DNA from: JALOLG01 sp963776935
GTDB lineage: Bacteria; Actinomycetota; Acidimicrobiia; Acidimicrobiales; Ilumatobacteraceae
Assembly (NCBI GenBank): GCA_963776935.1
Contig: CAVZOP010000003.1
Coordinates: 62,001-126,000, forward strand
DNA: 64,000 nucleotides
Reading direction: 5' to 3'
Part shown: piece after piece, positions 32,093 to 41,036 of the stretch
Position numbering within the stretch: the stretch's first letter is position 1
Layout: every line of letters begins with the position of its first letter
Translations under genes and position numbers: made by a program
The notes under the pieces: generated by a model
The model's input: the letters and a program-made list of their open reading frames with translations, nothing else
The model's database searches: none
What the model was told of the DNA's origin: nothing

Positions 32093-34983
32093 GCACCGCG
32101 ACCGGCGGGGACACCCCGGCCAGCGGAAACACCTCGACCAGTAGGTTGTCGGGCGTGGAGTCACGCCCGTACGCCGCCAATCGGATCGTCGGGCGCGACG
32201 GCGAGCTCCAGCGGCTCGCCGGAGTGCTCGGCGCCGGTGATGGCGCCCGCGTCGCCCTCGTGGGCGGGGAGGCCGGCATCGGCAAGACCCGCCTCGTGAG
32301 CGACGCGCTCGCGACGTCGACACCGTCGGGTGCGTTGGTCATCGCGCTTCGCGGCGATCCGGTTCGACGGAGCAAGGCGTTCGGCGCCTTCACGAGCGCC
32401 GTCGAGGCGCACGTGCGTGACTGGACATTCGTGCCACCGTCGCTCGAACCGCGCCGCGCCGAGGTGTCGCGTCTGCTCGGCGGCGTGACGCCGGCGCTCG
32501 ACCCGGGCGCCAGCAAGATCGATGAGGCGTCCGAGAGCGTGGAGTCGCTCGAGCGGGCGGCGATCGATGTGCTGCGCCATCTGGCGCCCGATCTGGCGTC
32601 CGTCATCGTGTACGCCGACGATCTGCACTGGATCGACCCGGAGACGATCGGCATCGTCCACCAGCTCGTGCTCGGCGTGCCGGGGCTCGACGACGTCGTC
32701 GTGCTCGGCACCTACCGACCCGACGGGCTGCTCTCGCGCTCGCCGTTGTCGGCCCTGCTCAACGCGGTCGAACGGCGCCCGGACGGGCTCAACATCCGGC
32801 TCGACCGTCTCGGTCTCGACGACGTCGCCGACTTCGCCGCCCAGGCCCTCGGCGACAACGTGCCGTACCGGGCGGTCAAGGCGCTGCACCACCGCAGCGG
32901 CGGGAATCCGTTCTTCCTCGAAGAGTTGATCGCCTCGTCAGGGGATGCCGGTGAGACCGATCTCGCCGACCTGCCCCTGCCATGGACCGTGGCCGAGCTC
33001 CTCCGTGACGCCGTGCTCGCCCTGACCGAGGATGAGCGGGCGGTCATCGAATCCGCCGCGGTTCTCGGCCAGCGCGTGCCATTCGATCTCCTCGCGCGCG
33101 TGACCGGATCGAGCGAGGGATCGCTGATCGACGCGTTGCGGGGACTCGTCGCCGCCGGCCTGCTCGTCGAGGAGGAGGTCGACGTGTTCGCGTTCCGGCA
33201 CGCCCTCGTCGGCGAGACGGTGAGCGCCGGACTCCTCGGCCGCGAACGGCGCCGGATCCACGAGGCCGCGCTCGCCGCGCTGCTCGAAGCCGACGAGCCC
33301 GACGACGTGGCGATCGCCCACCACGCCGCGGCGGCCGGCGCCGTCGACATCATGCTCGGGGCCGTGCAACGTGCGGCCACGGATGCCTTGCGCCGAGGTG
33401 CCGCCTACCAGGCCCTCGATCTCGCCGAGCTCGGGCTCAGCGAGGCGCCGGAGGATCCGTCGCTGAACGAGCTCGCGACGCGTGCATCCTGGCTCGTCGG
33501 TGCGCTCGACGACGCCGCTGAGCACGCGTCCCGGTGGGTCCGCACGAGCGTCGATCGCGACGACCTCGTCGACGAGTCGCGTGCCCGCCGGCTGGCGATG
33601 CGCGTCGCATGGGACGGTGGCGACGACGTCGCCCACGCCGAACAGCACCGCCGGCTGGCCGCGCTGGTCGACCGCATGCCCGCCGGTGAGGATCGGGCCG
33701 CCGCCCTCGCCGACCTGGCGCAGGCGAACATGCTCGCCGGTCGGGCCGCACCAACGGAGGAGTACGCCGACCGGGCGATCGCCGAGGCTCGAGCGATCGG
33801 TTCGGAACGGGTCGAGGCGCAGGCACTCGTGGAGCGCTGGTCGTGTCGGGGCCACGAGGGCGATGACGTCATGTCGAGGGTGCTGGCTGCCGTCGATCGC
33901 GCGGAGGCGCTCGGCGATCACGTCACGGCGGCGCGTGGGCTCCACAACATCGTCGACCTCGTGCCGGTCGAGCAGCGCCGGTCGATCATCGAGCGGATGC
34001 ACGTCAATGCCGAGTCGGCAGGCTTCGCCGTCCTCGCCGCCTACTCGTACGCCGAACACCTCGCCGAGCTGGCTTCGCTGGCGGCCGACCGGGCCGAGCT
34101 CGATCGCTGGCTGACGCACGCGTGGCGCTGGCGCCGACTCGGCCGGTCCCGCAAGGGAACGCTCTGGCTCGACTTCTACTCGGCCCTGCTCGAGGCCGAA
34201 GCGGGCGACGCCATAGGTTCGGTCGGCGACACGACGGGTCGCCATCGCACGGGTGGGCGGCGCGAGAACGGGACGTCCTACGCCGACCTCGTCGATGCGG
34301 CGTCGAGAGGCGACGCCCGCTCAGCCCGGGCGGCCGTCGACGCCTGGGCGACGTCGGAGAAGACCGTCAAGGACAAGCTGTACCACCTCCCCAACGTCGT
34401 CGAGGCTGCGCTGCGCGCCGGCGTGCCCGACGACGCGCTGCGACAGATCGTGGACGACACGATCCCGGCGGACGAGCGGGTCGGCCCTTCGTGGGAGGCG
34501 ATGATGGCCTTCCTCGAGGCGCACGCTGGGCGACGGGTTGAGGCGGCCGACCATGCCTCGCGGGTCGGTGACGAGTTGGAAGGGTGGTTGCGCGGCGAGC
34601 TCGATCTGCAACTCGCCGAACTGGCGCTGGCCGAGGGTGCCAACGCCGACGCCGCGAGGCATGCGATGGCCGCGAGCGGCGCGCTGGCTCACTGGCCCGG
34701 CTGGCGCCGCGATCGGGCCGACGGGTTGCTGCGACGGCTCGAGCGGCGGGCCGCATCGGTGCCGGGAAACGAGTTGTCGGGCCGCGAGCTCGAGGTCGCC
34801 GGGCTGCTGGCCGACGGCCTCACCAACGCCCAGATCGCAGAGCGCCTGTTCATCGCCCGCAAGACCGCCGCCGTACACGTGTCGAACATCCTGGCCAAGC
34901 TCGGGATGCGGAGCCGCACCGAGATCGCGGCCTGGGCGATACGCACCGGCGTGGCCGACTCCGGCGCCGAACGGGCGGGGTGA
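32089..34983 (+). CDS. Large ATP-binding LuxR-family (LAL) regulator
   Basis: 964 residues. It has an AAA/STAND-type ATP-binding domain with Walker A GGEAGIGKT (59-67), a Walker B near VIVYADDLHWID and the GNPFFLEEL sensor segment. A long helical TPR-like middle region follows, and a C-terminal LuxR HTH (LSGRELEVAGLLADGLTNAQ, then IAERLFIARKTAAVHVSNIL) ends near residue 960. This is the LAL/MalT architecture, in which an inducer and ATP drive DNA binding. It overlaps the small ORF by four bases (GTGA). Its targets are unknown; it lies next to an acyltransferase gene. Confidence 0.92.
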   Translation: MSTATGGDTPASGNTSTSRLSGVESRPYAANRIVGRDGELQRLAGVLGAGDGARVALVGGEAGIGKTRLVSDALATSTPSGALVIALRGDPVRRSKAFGAFTSAVEAHVRDWTFVPPSLEPRRAEVSRLLGGVTPALDPGASKIDEASESVESLERAAIDVLRHLAPDLASVIVYADDLHWIDPETIGIVHQLVLGVPGLDDVVVLGTYRPDGLLSRSPLSALLNAVERRPDGLNIRLDRLGLDDVADFAAQALGDNVPYRAVKALHHRSGGNPFFLEELIASSGDAGETDLADLPLPWTVAELLRDAVLALTEDERAVIESAAVLGQRVPFDLLARVTGSSEGSLIDALRGLVAAGLLVEEEVDVFAFRHALVGETVSAGLLGRERRRIHEAALAALLEADEPDDVAIAHHAAAAGAVDIMLGAVQRAATDALRRGAAYQALDLAELGLSEAPEDPSLNELATRASWLVGALDDAAEHASRWVRTSVDRDDLVDESRARRLAMRVAWDGGDDVAHAEQHRRLAALVDRMPAGEDRAAALADLAQANMLAGRAAPTEEYADRAIAEARAIGSERVEAQALVERWSCRGHEGDDVMSRVLAAVDRAEALGDHVTAARGLHNIVDLVPVEQRRSIIERMHVNAESAGFAVLAAYSYAEHLAELASLAADRAELDRWLTHAWRWRRLGRSRKGTLWLDFYSALLEAEAGDAIGSVGDTTGRHRTGGRRENGTSYADLVDAASRGDARSARAAVDAWATSEKTVKDKLYHLPNVVEAALRAGVPDDALRQIVDDTIPADERVGPSWEAMMAFLEAHAGRRVEAADHASRVGDELEGWLRGELDLQLAELALAEGANADAARHAMAASGALAHWPGWRRDRADGLLRRLERRAASVPGNELSGRELEVAGLLADGLTNAQIAERLFIARKTAAVHVSNILAKLGMRSRTEIAAWAIRTGVADSGAERAG

Positions 34984-35022
34984 ACCGCCGATCGCGTCCG
35001 GACTGAGCGATACTTGTCCGCA

Positions 35023-37023
35023 ATGGCCGACCAGGCCCTGACGCGCCCCTCGACGAGGTCGGGTTACGCCGAGCCGTCCAACATCAGTCGTGTCCCGTAC
35101 CTCCCGGGACTCGACGGCATGCGCGCGCTCGCCGTCGTGGCGGTGATGATCTACCACGCCAACAGCGAGTGGCTGCCCGGCGGGTTCCTGGGTGTCGAGG
35201 TCTTCTTCGTCATCAGTGGGTACCTCATCACGCTGCTGCTGATCGCCGAGAAGGAAAGAACCGGTCGTGTCCATCTCGGACACTTCTGGTTGCGCCGTGC
35301 TCGCCGGCTGCTCCCGGCGTTGTTCGTGATGATGTTCATGCTGATCACGTACACGACGATCTTCCGATCGGATGCGCTCGGCAAGCTGCGTGGCGACGTG
35401 CTGGGCGGGCTGTTCTACGTATCGAACTGGTACCAGATCTGGGTCGGGCAGGGCTACAGCTCGTCCGGGGACTTCGCGCCGTTGCGGCACCTGTGGAGCC
35501 TCGCCGTCGAGGAGCAGTTCTACCTGGTGTGGCCGCTGGTGATGGTGGTGCTGCTGCGGGTCGGGACCCGCCGCGTGTTCAGCATGGCGAAGTGGCTCGC
35601 CCTCGCCGCCGTGGTGGTCACGGTCGCGATGGCGCTGCTGTACCACGAGGGTCGGGTCGGGGAGTGCGCCGTGACCCCGGAGGCCTACTGGACGATCGCC
35701 GACCGCTGCATCTCGAAGGCCGACGCGCTGTACCTGGCGACGATCACGCGGGCAGGCGGTCTGCTGCTCGGGGCTGCGTTCGCGATGGTGTGGCGGCCGT
35801 ACGCCGTGATGCGCGGGCCGCTGCGCGACAAGGGACGCCTGATGGACCTGCTCGCCATCGTCGGGCTCGCGGCCCTCGGCGCCGAGATGTGGTACCTGCA
35901 TTTCTTGACGCCCGAGGGCGCGGATCCGTGGCTGTTCCGCGGCGGCTTCCTGCTCACGTCGATGGCGACACTGTTCGTGATCGCCGCGGTCACCCATCGG
36001 GGCTCGCTCGCCGGGCCGGTGCTCGGCAACCCGGTGTTCTTGTGGGTCGGCGTCAGGTCGTACGGCATGTACCTGTACCACTGGCCGATCTACCAGGTCA
36101 TCCGTCGCGTCGCCGGCAACGCGCTGACGGTGCCGCAGTTCGTGGTGGCGATGGTGGCGACGCTCATCGTCACCGAGGCGTCGTTCCGGTACATCGAGAT
36201 GCCGATCCGCAGGGGCGTGGTCGGTATCTGGTGGCGCAACCTTCGCCGCGCCCGCGACCCCGTCCCGCGCCAACTCGTGACCGTCGCCTTCGGCACCTGC
36301 CTGGCGCTGTCGATCTTCGGTGTGTTCAGCCTGGCCCGCGCCGACCTCCAGCAGAACGAGATCCAAGACTCGATCGAACAGGGCAGCGAGGCGGCAGGTG
36401 ACGTGGGCGCCCTCGTGAACCCGACGGCGCCACCCGGATCCGAAACCACTGCACCTCCCACCGTCACGACCGTCTCGCCGGCAACGGCCGAGGACTCGGT
36501 GCCCGTGCAGCAGACGACTACTACCACCAGCACGACCACTACGTCTCCGCTTCCGACCGAACCGGTCCGATTCCTCGCGATCGGCGACTCGGTGATGCTC
36601 GGCGCAGCTCCTGAACTCACCGACCGGGGCATGTTCGTCGACGCCGCGGTCAGCCGGCAGATGATCGACATGATCCCCGTCTTCGAACAGCTTCGTGACG
36701 CGGGAGTCTTCGGCACTGCAGTGGTGGTGCACCTCGGGACCAACGGCCCGATCAGCCAGAGCACGTTGGACTCGTTCCTGGCGACGATGGACGGCGTTCC
36801 CAACGTGATCATCATGACGATCAAGGCCAACCGTGGATGGACGGCAGGCAACAACGAGCTACTGCGCGCCGCTGACCACGAGGGTGACAACAAGATCCTG
36901 CTCGACTGGGAGGCGCGGGCGGCGGAGTGTCCCGGCCAGTGCTTCTACGACGACGGCATCCACCTCCGCCCGGAGGGCCAGAAGTACTACGCCGACCTGA
37001 TCTCCGACATCCTCGGGATCTGA
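35023..37023 (+). CDS. OafA/OatA-like acyltransferase with C-terminal SGNH domain
   Basis: 666 residues from ATG 35023 (MADQALTRPSTR); a TTG at 35014 is a less likely start. It has the acyltransferase-3 signature YLPGLDGMRALAVVAVMIYH, RRARRLLPALF and HLWSLAVEEQFYLVWPL in a ten-helix membrane region up to about residue 450. A Pro/Thr-rich linker (TTAPPTVTTV, TTTTTSTTTTSP) follows, then an SGNH hydrolase-like domain: LAIGDSVMLGA, HLGTNGPI and YDDGIHLRPEGQ carry the Ser, Asn/Gly and Asp-His blocks. Such proteins O-acetylate peptidoglycan or envelope glycans. Confidence 0.88.
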   Translation: MADQALTRPSTRSGYAEPSNISRVPYLPGLDGMRALAVVAVMIYHANSEWLPGGFLGVEVFFVISGYLITLLLIAEKERTGRVHLGHFWLRRARRLLPALFVMMFMLITYTTIFRSDALGKLRGDVLGGLFYVSNWYQIWVGQGYSSSGDFAPLRHLWSLAVEEQFYLVWPLVMVVLLRVGTRRVFSMAKWLALAAVVVTVAMALLYHEGRVGECAVTPEAYWTIADRCISKADALYLATITRAGGLLLGAAFAMVWRPYAVMRGPLRDKGRLMDLLAIVGLAALGAEMWYLHFLTPEGADPWLFRGGFLLTSMATLFVIAAVTHRGSLAGPVLGNPVFLWVGVRSYGMYLYHWPIYQVIRRVAGNALTVPQFVVAMVATLIVTEASFRYIEMPIRRGVVGIWWRNLRRARDPVPRQLVTVAFGTCLALSIFGVFSLARADLQQNEIQDSIEQGSEAAGDVGALVNPTAPPGSETTAPPTVTTVSPATAEDSVPVQQTTTTTSTTTTSPLPTEPVRFLAIGDSVMLGAAPELTDRGMFVDAAVSRQMIDMIPVFEQLRDAGVFGTAVVVHLGTNGPISQSTLDSFLATMDGVPNVIIMTIKANRGWTAGNNELLRAADHEGDNKILLDWEARAAECPGQCFYDDGIHLRPEGQKYYADLISDILGI

Positions 37024-37058
37024 CGCGCCCGCACCCCCGGGCCTACGCTCGGGCACCT

Positions 37059-38045
37059 ATGACAGCACCTGTTCGTGTCGCCGTCACCGGGGCCGCCGGC
37101 CAGATCGGCTACTCCCTCCTGTTCCGCATCGCCTCCGGCTCGATGCTCGGTCCCGACACACCCGTGGCGTTGCAGCTGCTGGAGATCACGCCAGCACTCG
37201 GCGCCCTCGAGGGCGTGCGGATGGAGCTCGACGACTGCGCGTTCCCGCTGCTCACCGAGATCGTGTGCACCGACGACGCCGACGTCGCGTTCGGCGACGC
37301 CGAGGTGGCGCTGCTCGTCGGGGCGATGCCGCGCAAGGCGGGGATGGAGCGGGCCGATCTGTTGTCGGCCAACGGAGGGATCTTCAAACCGCAGGGCGAG
37401 GCGCTGTCGCGGGCGGCGAAGCGTGACGTCAAGGTGCTCGTCGTCGGTAACCCGGCCAACACCAACGCCTTGATCGCGATGTCGAACGCTTCCGACCTCG
37501 ACCCCGGCCGGTTCACGGCGATGACGCGACTCGACCACAACCGGGCGATCACCCAGATCGCCCAGAAGCTCGGCGCGCCCGTCACCGACGTCAAGAAGAT
37601 GACGATCTGGGGCAACCACTCGACGACGCAGTACCCCGACCTGTTCCACTGCGAGGTCGGGGGTCGCAACGCTTACGAGGCGGTCGGCGACCACGCGTGG
37701 GTCGACGGCACGTTCATCCCGACCGTCGCCAAGCGCGGGGCGGCCATCATCGAGGCCCGCGGCGCGTCGTCGGCAGCGTCGGCCGCCAACGCCGCCGTCG
37801 ACCACATCCGGTCGTGGTCGCTCGGCACGCCCGACGGCGACTGGGTGTCGATGGGGATTCCGAGCGACGGCAGCTACGGCGTACCGGAAGGAATCATCTC
37901 CAGCTTCCCGTGTCGCTGCGCGGGTGGTGCCTACGAGATCGTGCAGGGCCTCGACATCGACGACTACAGCCGCGCCAAGATCGACGCCTCGGCGGCCGAG
38001 CTCGTCGACGAGCGCGACGCGGTCCGCGAGCTTTCTCTGATCTAG
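37059..38045 (+). CDS. mdh: Malate dehydrogenase
   Basis: 328 residues from the ATG at 37059. N-terminal NAD-binding VTGAAGQIGYSLLFRIASG, then VGAMPRKAGMERADLL. VVGNPANTNALI, MTRLDHNRA and IWGNHSTTQYPD (with the catalytic His) are the malate dehydrogenase class signatures. It oxidises malate to oxaloacetate. Ends 23 bases before a hairpin element. With sucCD and sdhCAB elsewhere in the window it covers much of the TCA cycle. Confidence 0.95.
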   Translation: MTAPVRVAVTGAAGQIGYSLLFRIASGSMLGPDTPVALQLLEITPALGALEGVRMELDDCAFPLLTEIVCTDDADVAFGDAEVALLVGAMPRKAGMERADLLSANGGIFKPQGEALSRAAKRDVKVLVVGNPANTNALIAMSNASDLDPGRFTAMTRLDHNRAITQIAQKLGAPVTDVKKMTIWGNHSTTQYPDLFHCEVGGRNAYEAVGDHAWVDGTFIPTVAKRGAAIIEARGASSAASAANAAVDHIRSWSLGTPDGDWVSMGIPSDGSYGVPEGIISSFPCRCAGGAYEIVQGLDIDDYSRAKIDASAAELVDERDAVRELSLI

Positions 38046-38068
38046 CGCAACACCCCCAGCCATCTCAG

Positions 38069-38124
38069 GTTTGTGTCACCGCTCCCGGCGATCTTCGCCG
38101 ATGTCGGTGACAAGAACAGAGGGG
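38069..38124. repeat. Long hairpin element, copy 2 (family A)
   Basis: Same layout as 7575-7633: the left arm has TTTGTGTCACCG at 38070-38081 and the right arm CGGTGACA at about 38105-38112, with the inner hairpin CGGCGA/TCGCCG. It lies between the 3' end of mdh and the end of the purine nucleoside phosphorylase gene on the other strand, fit for a bidirectional terminator. Confidence 0.75.
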
Positions 38125-38146
38125 GTGAGGATCTCGCGCGGCTGAT

Positions 38147-38863
38147 CTAGCTCACGACGACGCGGCAGGCGAGGCGCATCATGGCGTCGACACCGCGGCG
38201 CAGCTCCTCGTCGCTGATCCGCTCGGTGTCTTCGCCCGGCCCGCCGATCAGGTCGCTGACGGTCATCATCGCCAGTGCCTCGATGCCCTTCACCGACGCG
38301 ATCGCGTAGAGCATCGCCGCTTCCATCTCGATGCCGAGGTGGCCGAACCGCTTCCATCGGGCAGCGGCCGTTGTGTCGGGGTCGTAGAACACTCCGCTGG
38401 TGACGATCGGTCCGACGTGGACGGTCGCGCCCTGTTCGCGACTCAAGCGAGCCGCCGTCTCGGCGAGCGTGAACGTCGCGGTCGGTGCGTAGCCGTCGAC
38501 CTGTGCGTAGCGGAGTGGGGTCGCATCGTCGGCCGTGGCGCTGATGCCAACCACCGTGTCGCCGAGCCGCATGTGATCCTGCAGGGCACCGCATGTGCCG
38601 ACGCGCATCAGACGCGTGGCGCCGAGCATGATCAGCTCCTCGAACACGATCCCCGCCGACGGGCATCCCATCCCCGTGGTCTGGACACTGATCGCGGCAC
38701 CCTCGAACGTGCCGGTGAAGCCGAGCATCCCGCGCTCCTCGTTGACGAGCCGGAAGCCGGGATCGAAGAACGTCTCGGCGATGTACTTGGCCCGCCGGGG
38801 ATCGCCGGGGCACAGCACGTTCGGGGCGTAGTCGCCGGGCTCGGCACGCAAGTGAATTGGCAC
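38147..38863 (-). CDS. deoD: Purine nucleoside phosphorylase, DeoD type
   Basis: 238 residues from a GTG at 38863 (VPIHLRAEPGDYAPNVLCPGDP), the usual DeoD start and size. The phosphate-binding PGDPRRA and the purine site GIEMEAAMLYAIA, plus MTVSDLIG with the Asp used in catalysis, are present. It cleaves purine nucleosides with phosphate to base and ribose 1-phosphate in salvage. Confidence 0.92.
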   Translation of the reverse strand: MPIHLRAEPGDYAPNVLCPGDPRRAKYIAETFFDPGFRLVNEERGMLGFTGTFEGAAISVQTTGMGCPSAGIVFEELIMLGATRLMRVGTCGALQDHMRLGDTVVGISATADDATPLRYAQVDGYAPTATFTLAETAARLSREQGATVHVGPIVTSGVFYDPDTTAAARWKRFGHLGIEMEAAMLYAIASVKGIEALAMMTVSDLIGGPGEDTERISDEELRRGVDAMMRLACRVVVS

Positions 38864-38943
38864 GCCGGCAGCGTAGGCGGATCGGGTCGGCGCCGCGAAC
38901 GGTGCGGCGCAACCGCGACGCTCTCGACGACTACTTGCGATGA

Positions 38944-39798
38944 CTACTTGAGGAAACGACTGGTCGTGTTGTCGGCGAGGATCTTGCCGCCCGTCTGACA
39001 CGTCGGGCAGTAGTTGATCGTGTAGCCCGAGTACTCGATCGCCCGGATCTCGTCGCCGCACACCGGGCACGGCTCGCCCGTTCGGTGGTGCACGCCGCCG
39101 GGCCGATCCTTCGACGAGCTCATGTCGGGTCGCGTGCGTTCGTACTCGAGCCCTTCACCGACCGTCTCGGCGATCGCCGCGACGACGGCCCGGGCACCCT
39201 CGATCCCGAGCTTCGAGGTCGACGCGAACGGCGAGAGCTTGGCCCGGTGGCACACCTCGTTGGCGAGCCGCCGTCCGATCCCGGCGATCGATCGTTGGTC
39301 GCGGAGAAAGCCGTGGAGCCGTTGCGACTTCGCCGCGAACAGCTCGGCCAGTTGCTCGGCGGTGACGAGGTGGGCCTCGGGACCCAGCGTGTCGAGTGGC
39401 GGCGAGGTCTCCTCGTCGCCCGGTCGCACGCACCACACACCAGCGCGACGTTCGGTGCCGGCTTCGGTGAGCAGGAGCGCGGGCGCGTCGCTGCCGTCGG
39501 GCTCGGTGAACAGGAATCGCGCCTGACCACCACGCGGCTTGGCCGACTTCTTCTCGTCGATCAGCAGCCGTCCGCCTTGCATCAGGTGGACGAGGAACGT
39601 GACCGCGTCGAAGTGCAGGAGCAGGTACTTCCCGCGTCGCGTGACGCTGCGCAGGGGCGTTCCGTAGGCCTCGTCCGGGGCGGGGAGGGCGGTCTTCAAC
39701 GCCGTGAACGTGAGCGGCACGAACTTCACGAGCACGCGATCGGCGAACGCGTCGGTCAGCCGCTCGGCATGTGCTTGGACCTCGGGGAGCTCTGGCAT
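38944..39798 (-). CDS. Fpg/Nei-family DNA glycosylase
   Basis: 284 residues from ATG 39798. The N-terminus MPELPEVQAHAERL has the catalytic Pro-Glu of this family. A H2TH region is visible around DQRSIAGIGRRLANEVCHRA. The C-terminal zinc finger is CPVCGDEI...YCPTCQTGGK. It removes oxidised bases (8-oxoG or oxidised pyrimidines) by beta,delta-elimination. Probably cotranscribed with the SCP2 gene 25 bases upstream. Whether it is Fpg (MutM) or Nei is not decided. Confidence 0.88.
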   Translation of the reverse strand: MPELPEVQAHAERLTDAFADRVLVKFVPLTFTALKTALPAPDEAYGTPLRSVTRRGKYLLLHFDAVTFLVHLMQGGRLLIDEKKSAKPRGGQARFLFTEPDGSDAPALLLTEAGTERRAGVWCVRPGDEETSPPLDTLGPEAHLVTAEQLAELFAAKSQRLHGFLRDQRSIAGIGRRLANEVCHRAKLSPFASTSKLGIEGARAVVAAIAETVGEGLEYERTRPDMSSSKDRPGGVHHRTGEPCPVCGDEIRAIEYSGYTINYCPTCQTGGKILADNTTSRFLK

Positions 39799-39823
39799 CA
39801 GCTGGCCGGGTTCGCGAAACCGC

Positions 39824-40213
39824 TCACGAGTAGATGGTGCGCTCTCGCACGGTCGAGAAGACACCGTCGAGCGCGCCGAACACGGGCTGCGACTCGAGCA
39901 GCAGCTGCTGGTTCCCCGTGAGTCGGATGCGCCCTCCGATGAACGCCTCCTGGGCGTTCAACTCGCCGGTGGCGACCGCCACCGCGGTGTCCCAGTCCTG
40001 TTCCATGCGGACATCCTCGGGATCTGCCGGACCGGCGCCGAAGCGAGCCGTGCCGTCACGAACCTCCAGGTGGTACGTGACGTCGCCTTCCGGACCGTCG
40101 GTCACGACCTGGGTGACACCGATCGCGTGCGTGGCCGCCAGCCGTGCGAGCTGCTCGCTGTCGGCCACCTCACGCGTCAGCTCGGTGAGCCATTCCAGAC
40201 TGAGATACCGCAC
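39824..40213 (-). CDS. SCP2 sterol-transfer-domain protein
   Basis: 129 residues from GTG 40213 (VRYLSLEWLTELTREVAD), preferred over the in-frame ATG further upstream because that N-terminus would be encoded by the repeat block 40250-40347. The sequence VTYHLEVRDGTARFGAG, then QDWDTAVAVATGELNAQEAFIGG and QQLLLESQPVFGALDGVFS fit an SCP2-like lipid-binding fold. It may bind lipid or act as a chaperone. Same strand as the DNA glycosylase gene, 25 bases before it. Confidence 0.75.
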   Translation of the reverse strand: MRYLSLEWLTELTREVADSEQLARLAATHAIGVTQVVTDGPEGDVTYHLEVRDGTARFGAGPADPEDVRMEQDWDTAVAVATGELNAQEAFIGGRIRLTGNQQLLLESQPVFGALDGVFSTVRERTIYS

Positions 40214-40249
40214 GCCAGCGGTGATGTCGGATTGCTCGTTCGTGTTGTT

Positions 40250-40347
40250 GGTTCGCTCGCTGCGCTCGCCCGTGATGTCGGTTCGCTCGCCGCGCTCGCC
40301 GGTCCGTTCGGTTTGCTCGTTCGTACTGGTTCGCTCGCTGCGCTCGC
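40250..40347. repeat. Three GGTTCGCTCG(C/T)GCGCTCGC-type repeats
   Basis: Near-identical 20-base units at 40250-40269, 40280-40299 and 40328-40347, interspersed with GTGATGTCGG words. It lies between the SCP2 gene and the divergent hypothetical gene. In the minus frame it reads as repeated SERSERT, which is low-complexity and not evidence for a protein N-terminus. Confidence 0.7.
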
Positions 40348-40374
40348 TCACTGGGGTCCGTAGTCTGCCAGAAC

Positions 40375-41036
40375 ATGGCGCTCACGCGGTCTGACGACCG
40401 GCCACACGCGGGCGCTCACCGTCGAGGAGTGGGTGTTCACGGCGTGGAATGCCGATGCGACGCTCGGGTTGGTGTCGGGTCACCGGCTGCTCGGTCAGCG
40501 GGCCTGGTACTGGGCGTGCCTGGCCACCGAGGGCCATCCCCTGCTGCACGTCGCCGAGTGGGACGTGCCGGTGCGGTCCGATCCGCTGCTCGTCAAGGCG
40601 CACGCGCTCTGGGCGGAGCACATCTGTGACGAGCCGATGGAACAGTGGACGATCGGCAACGAGACGTACGCGGCCGCGCTCGACGATCCGGCCGAGGCGC
40701 TCGGACGGGCATACGGCATCCCGACCCCGATCGCGTTCGATGTCGAGTGGTACGCGGCCGGCGCGCCGATACGCGATCGACGACGGCTATGCCCAGCGCG
40801 GCGTCGCGCACGGCGCGATCGACGTCGCCGGAAGGGATCGGATCGAGCTCGTCGAGGTCGCGGCCGAACGCTGGCACCGGTGGACGACGAGCCCTGGCGG
40901 ACTCGCGCCGGTCGTGCTGCCGACGGTGGTCGCCCACACGAACGTGCGGGCACCGTTCGCCTTTCCCGACGGCAGCACGACCGACCTCGTGCTCACCCCG
41001 GACGGTTGGCGCGAGCGAGATCCTCGTCGTCGCTGA
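40375..41036 (+). CDS. Hypothetical protein of about 219 residues, two frameshifts
   Basis: Conserved-looking sequence spans three frames in order: MAL at the ATG 40375, then TTGHTRALTVEEWVFTAWNA through IAFDVEWYAAGAP, then YAIDDGYAQRGVAHGAIDVA to the stop at 41036. One extra base near 40384-40390 and one near 40780-40790 account for both changes and give 220 codons. Recurring features are an EEW, WYWACLATEGH, WTIGNETYAAAL and FDVEWY. I do not recognise the family. The 3' end overlaps the convergent DUF4349 gene by 44 bases. Confidence 0.6.

Noticed and set aside
40250..40347. CRISPR-like direct repeats
   Set aside because: Units are 20 bases with short, irregular gaps, no spacer regularity and no cas gene.
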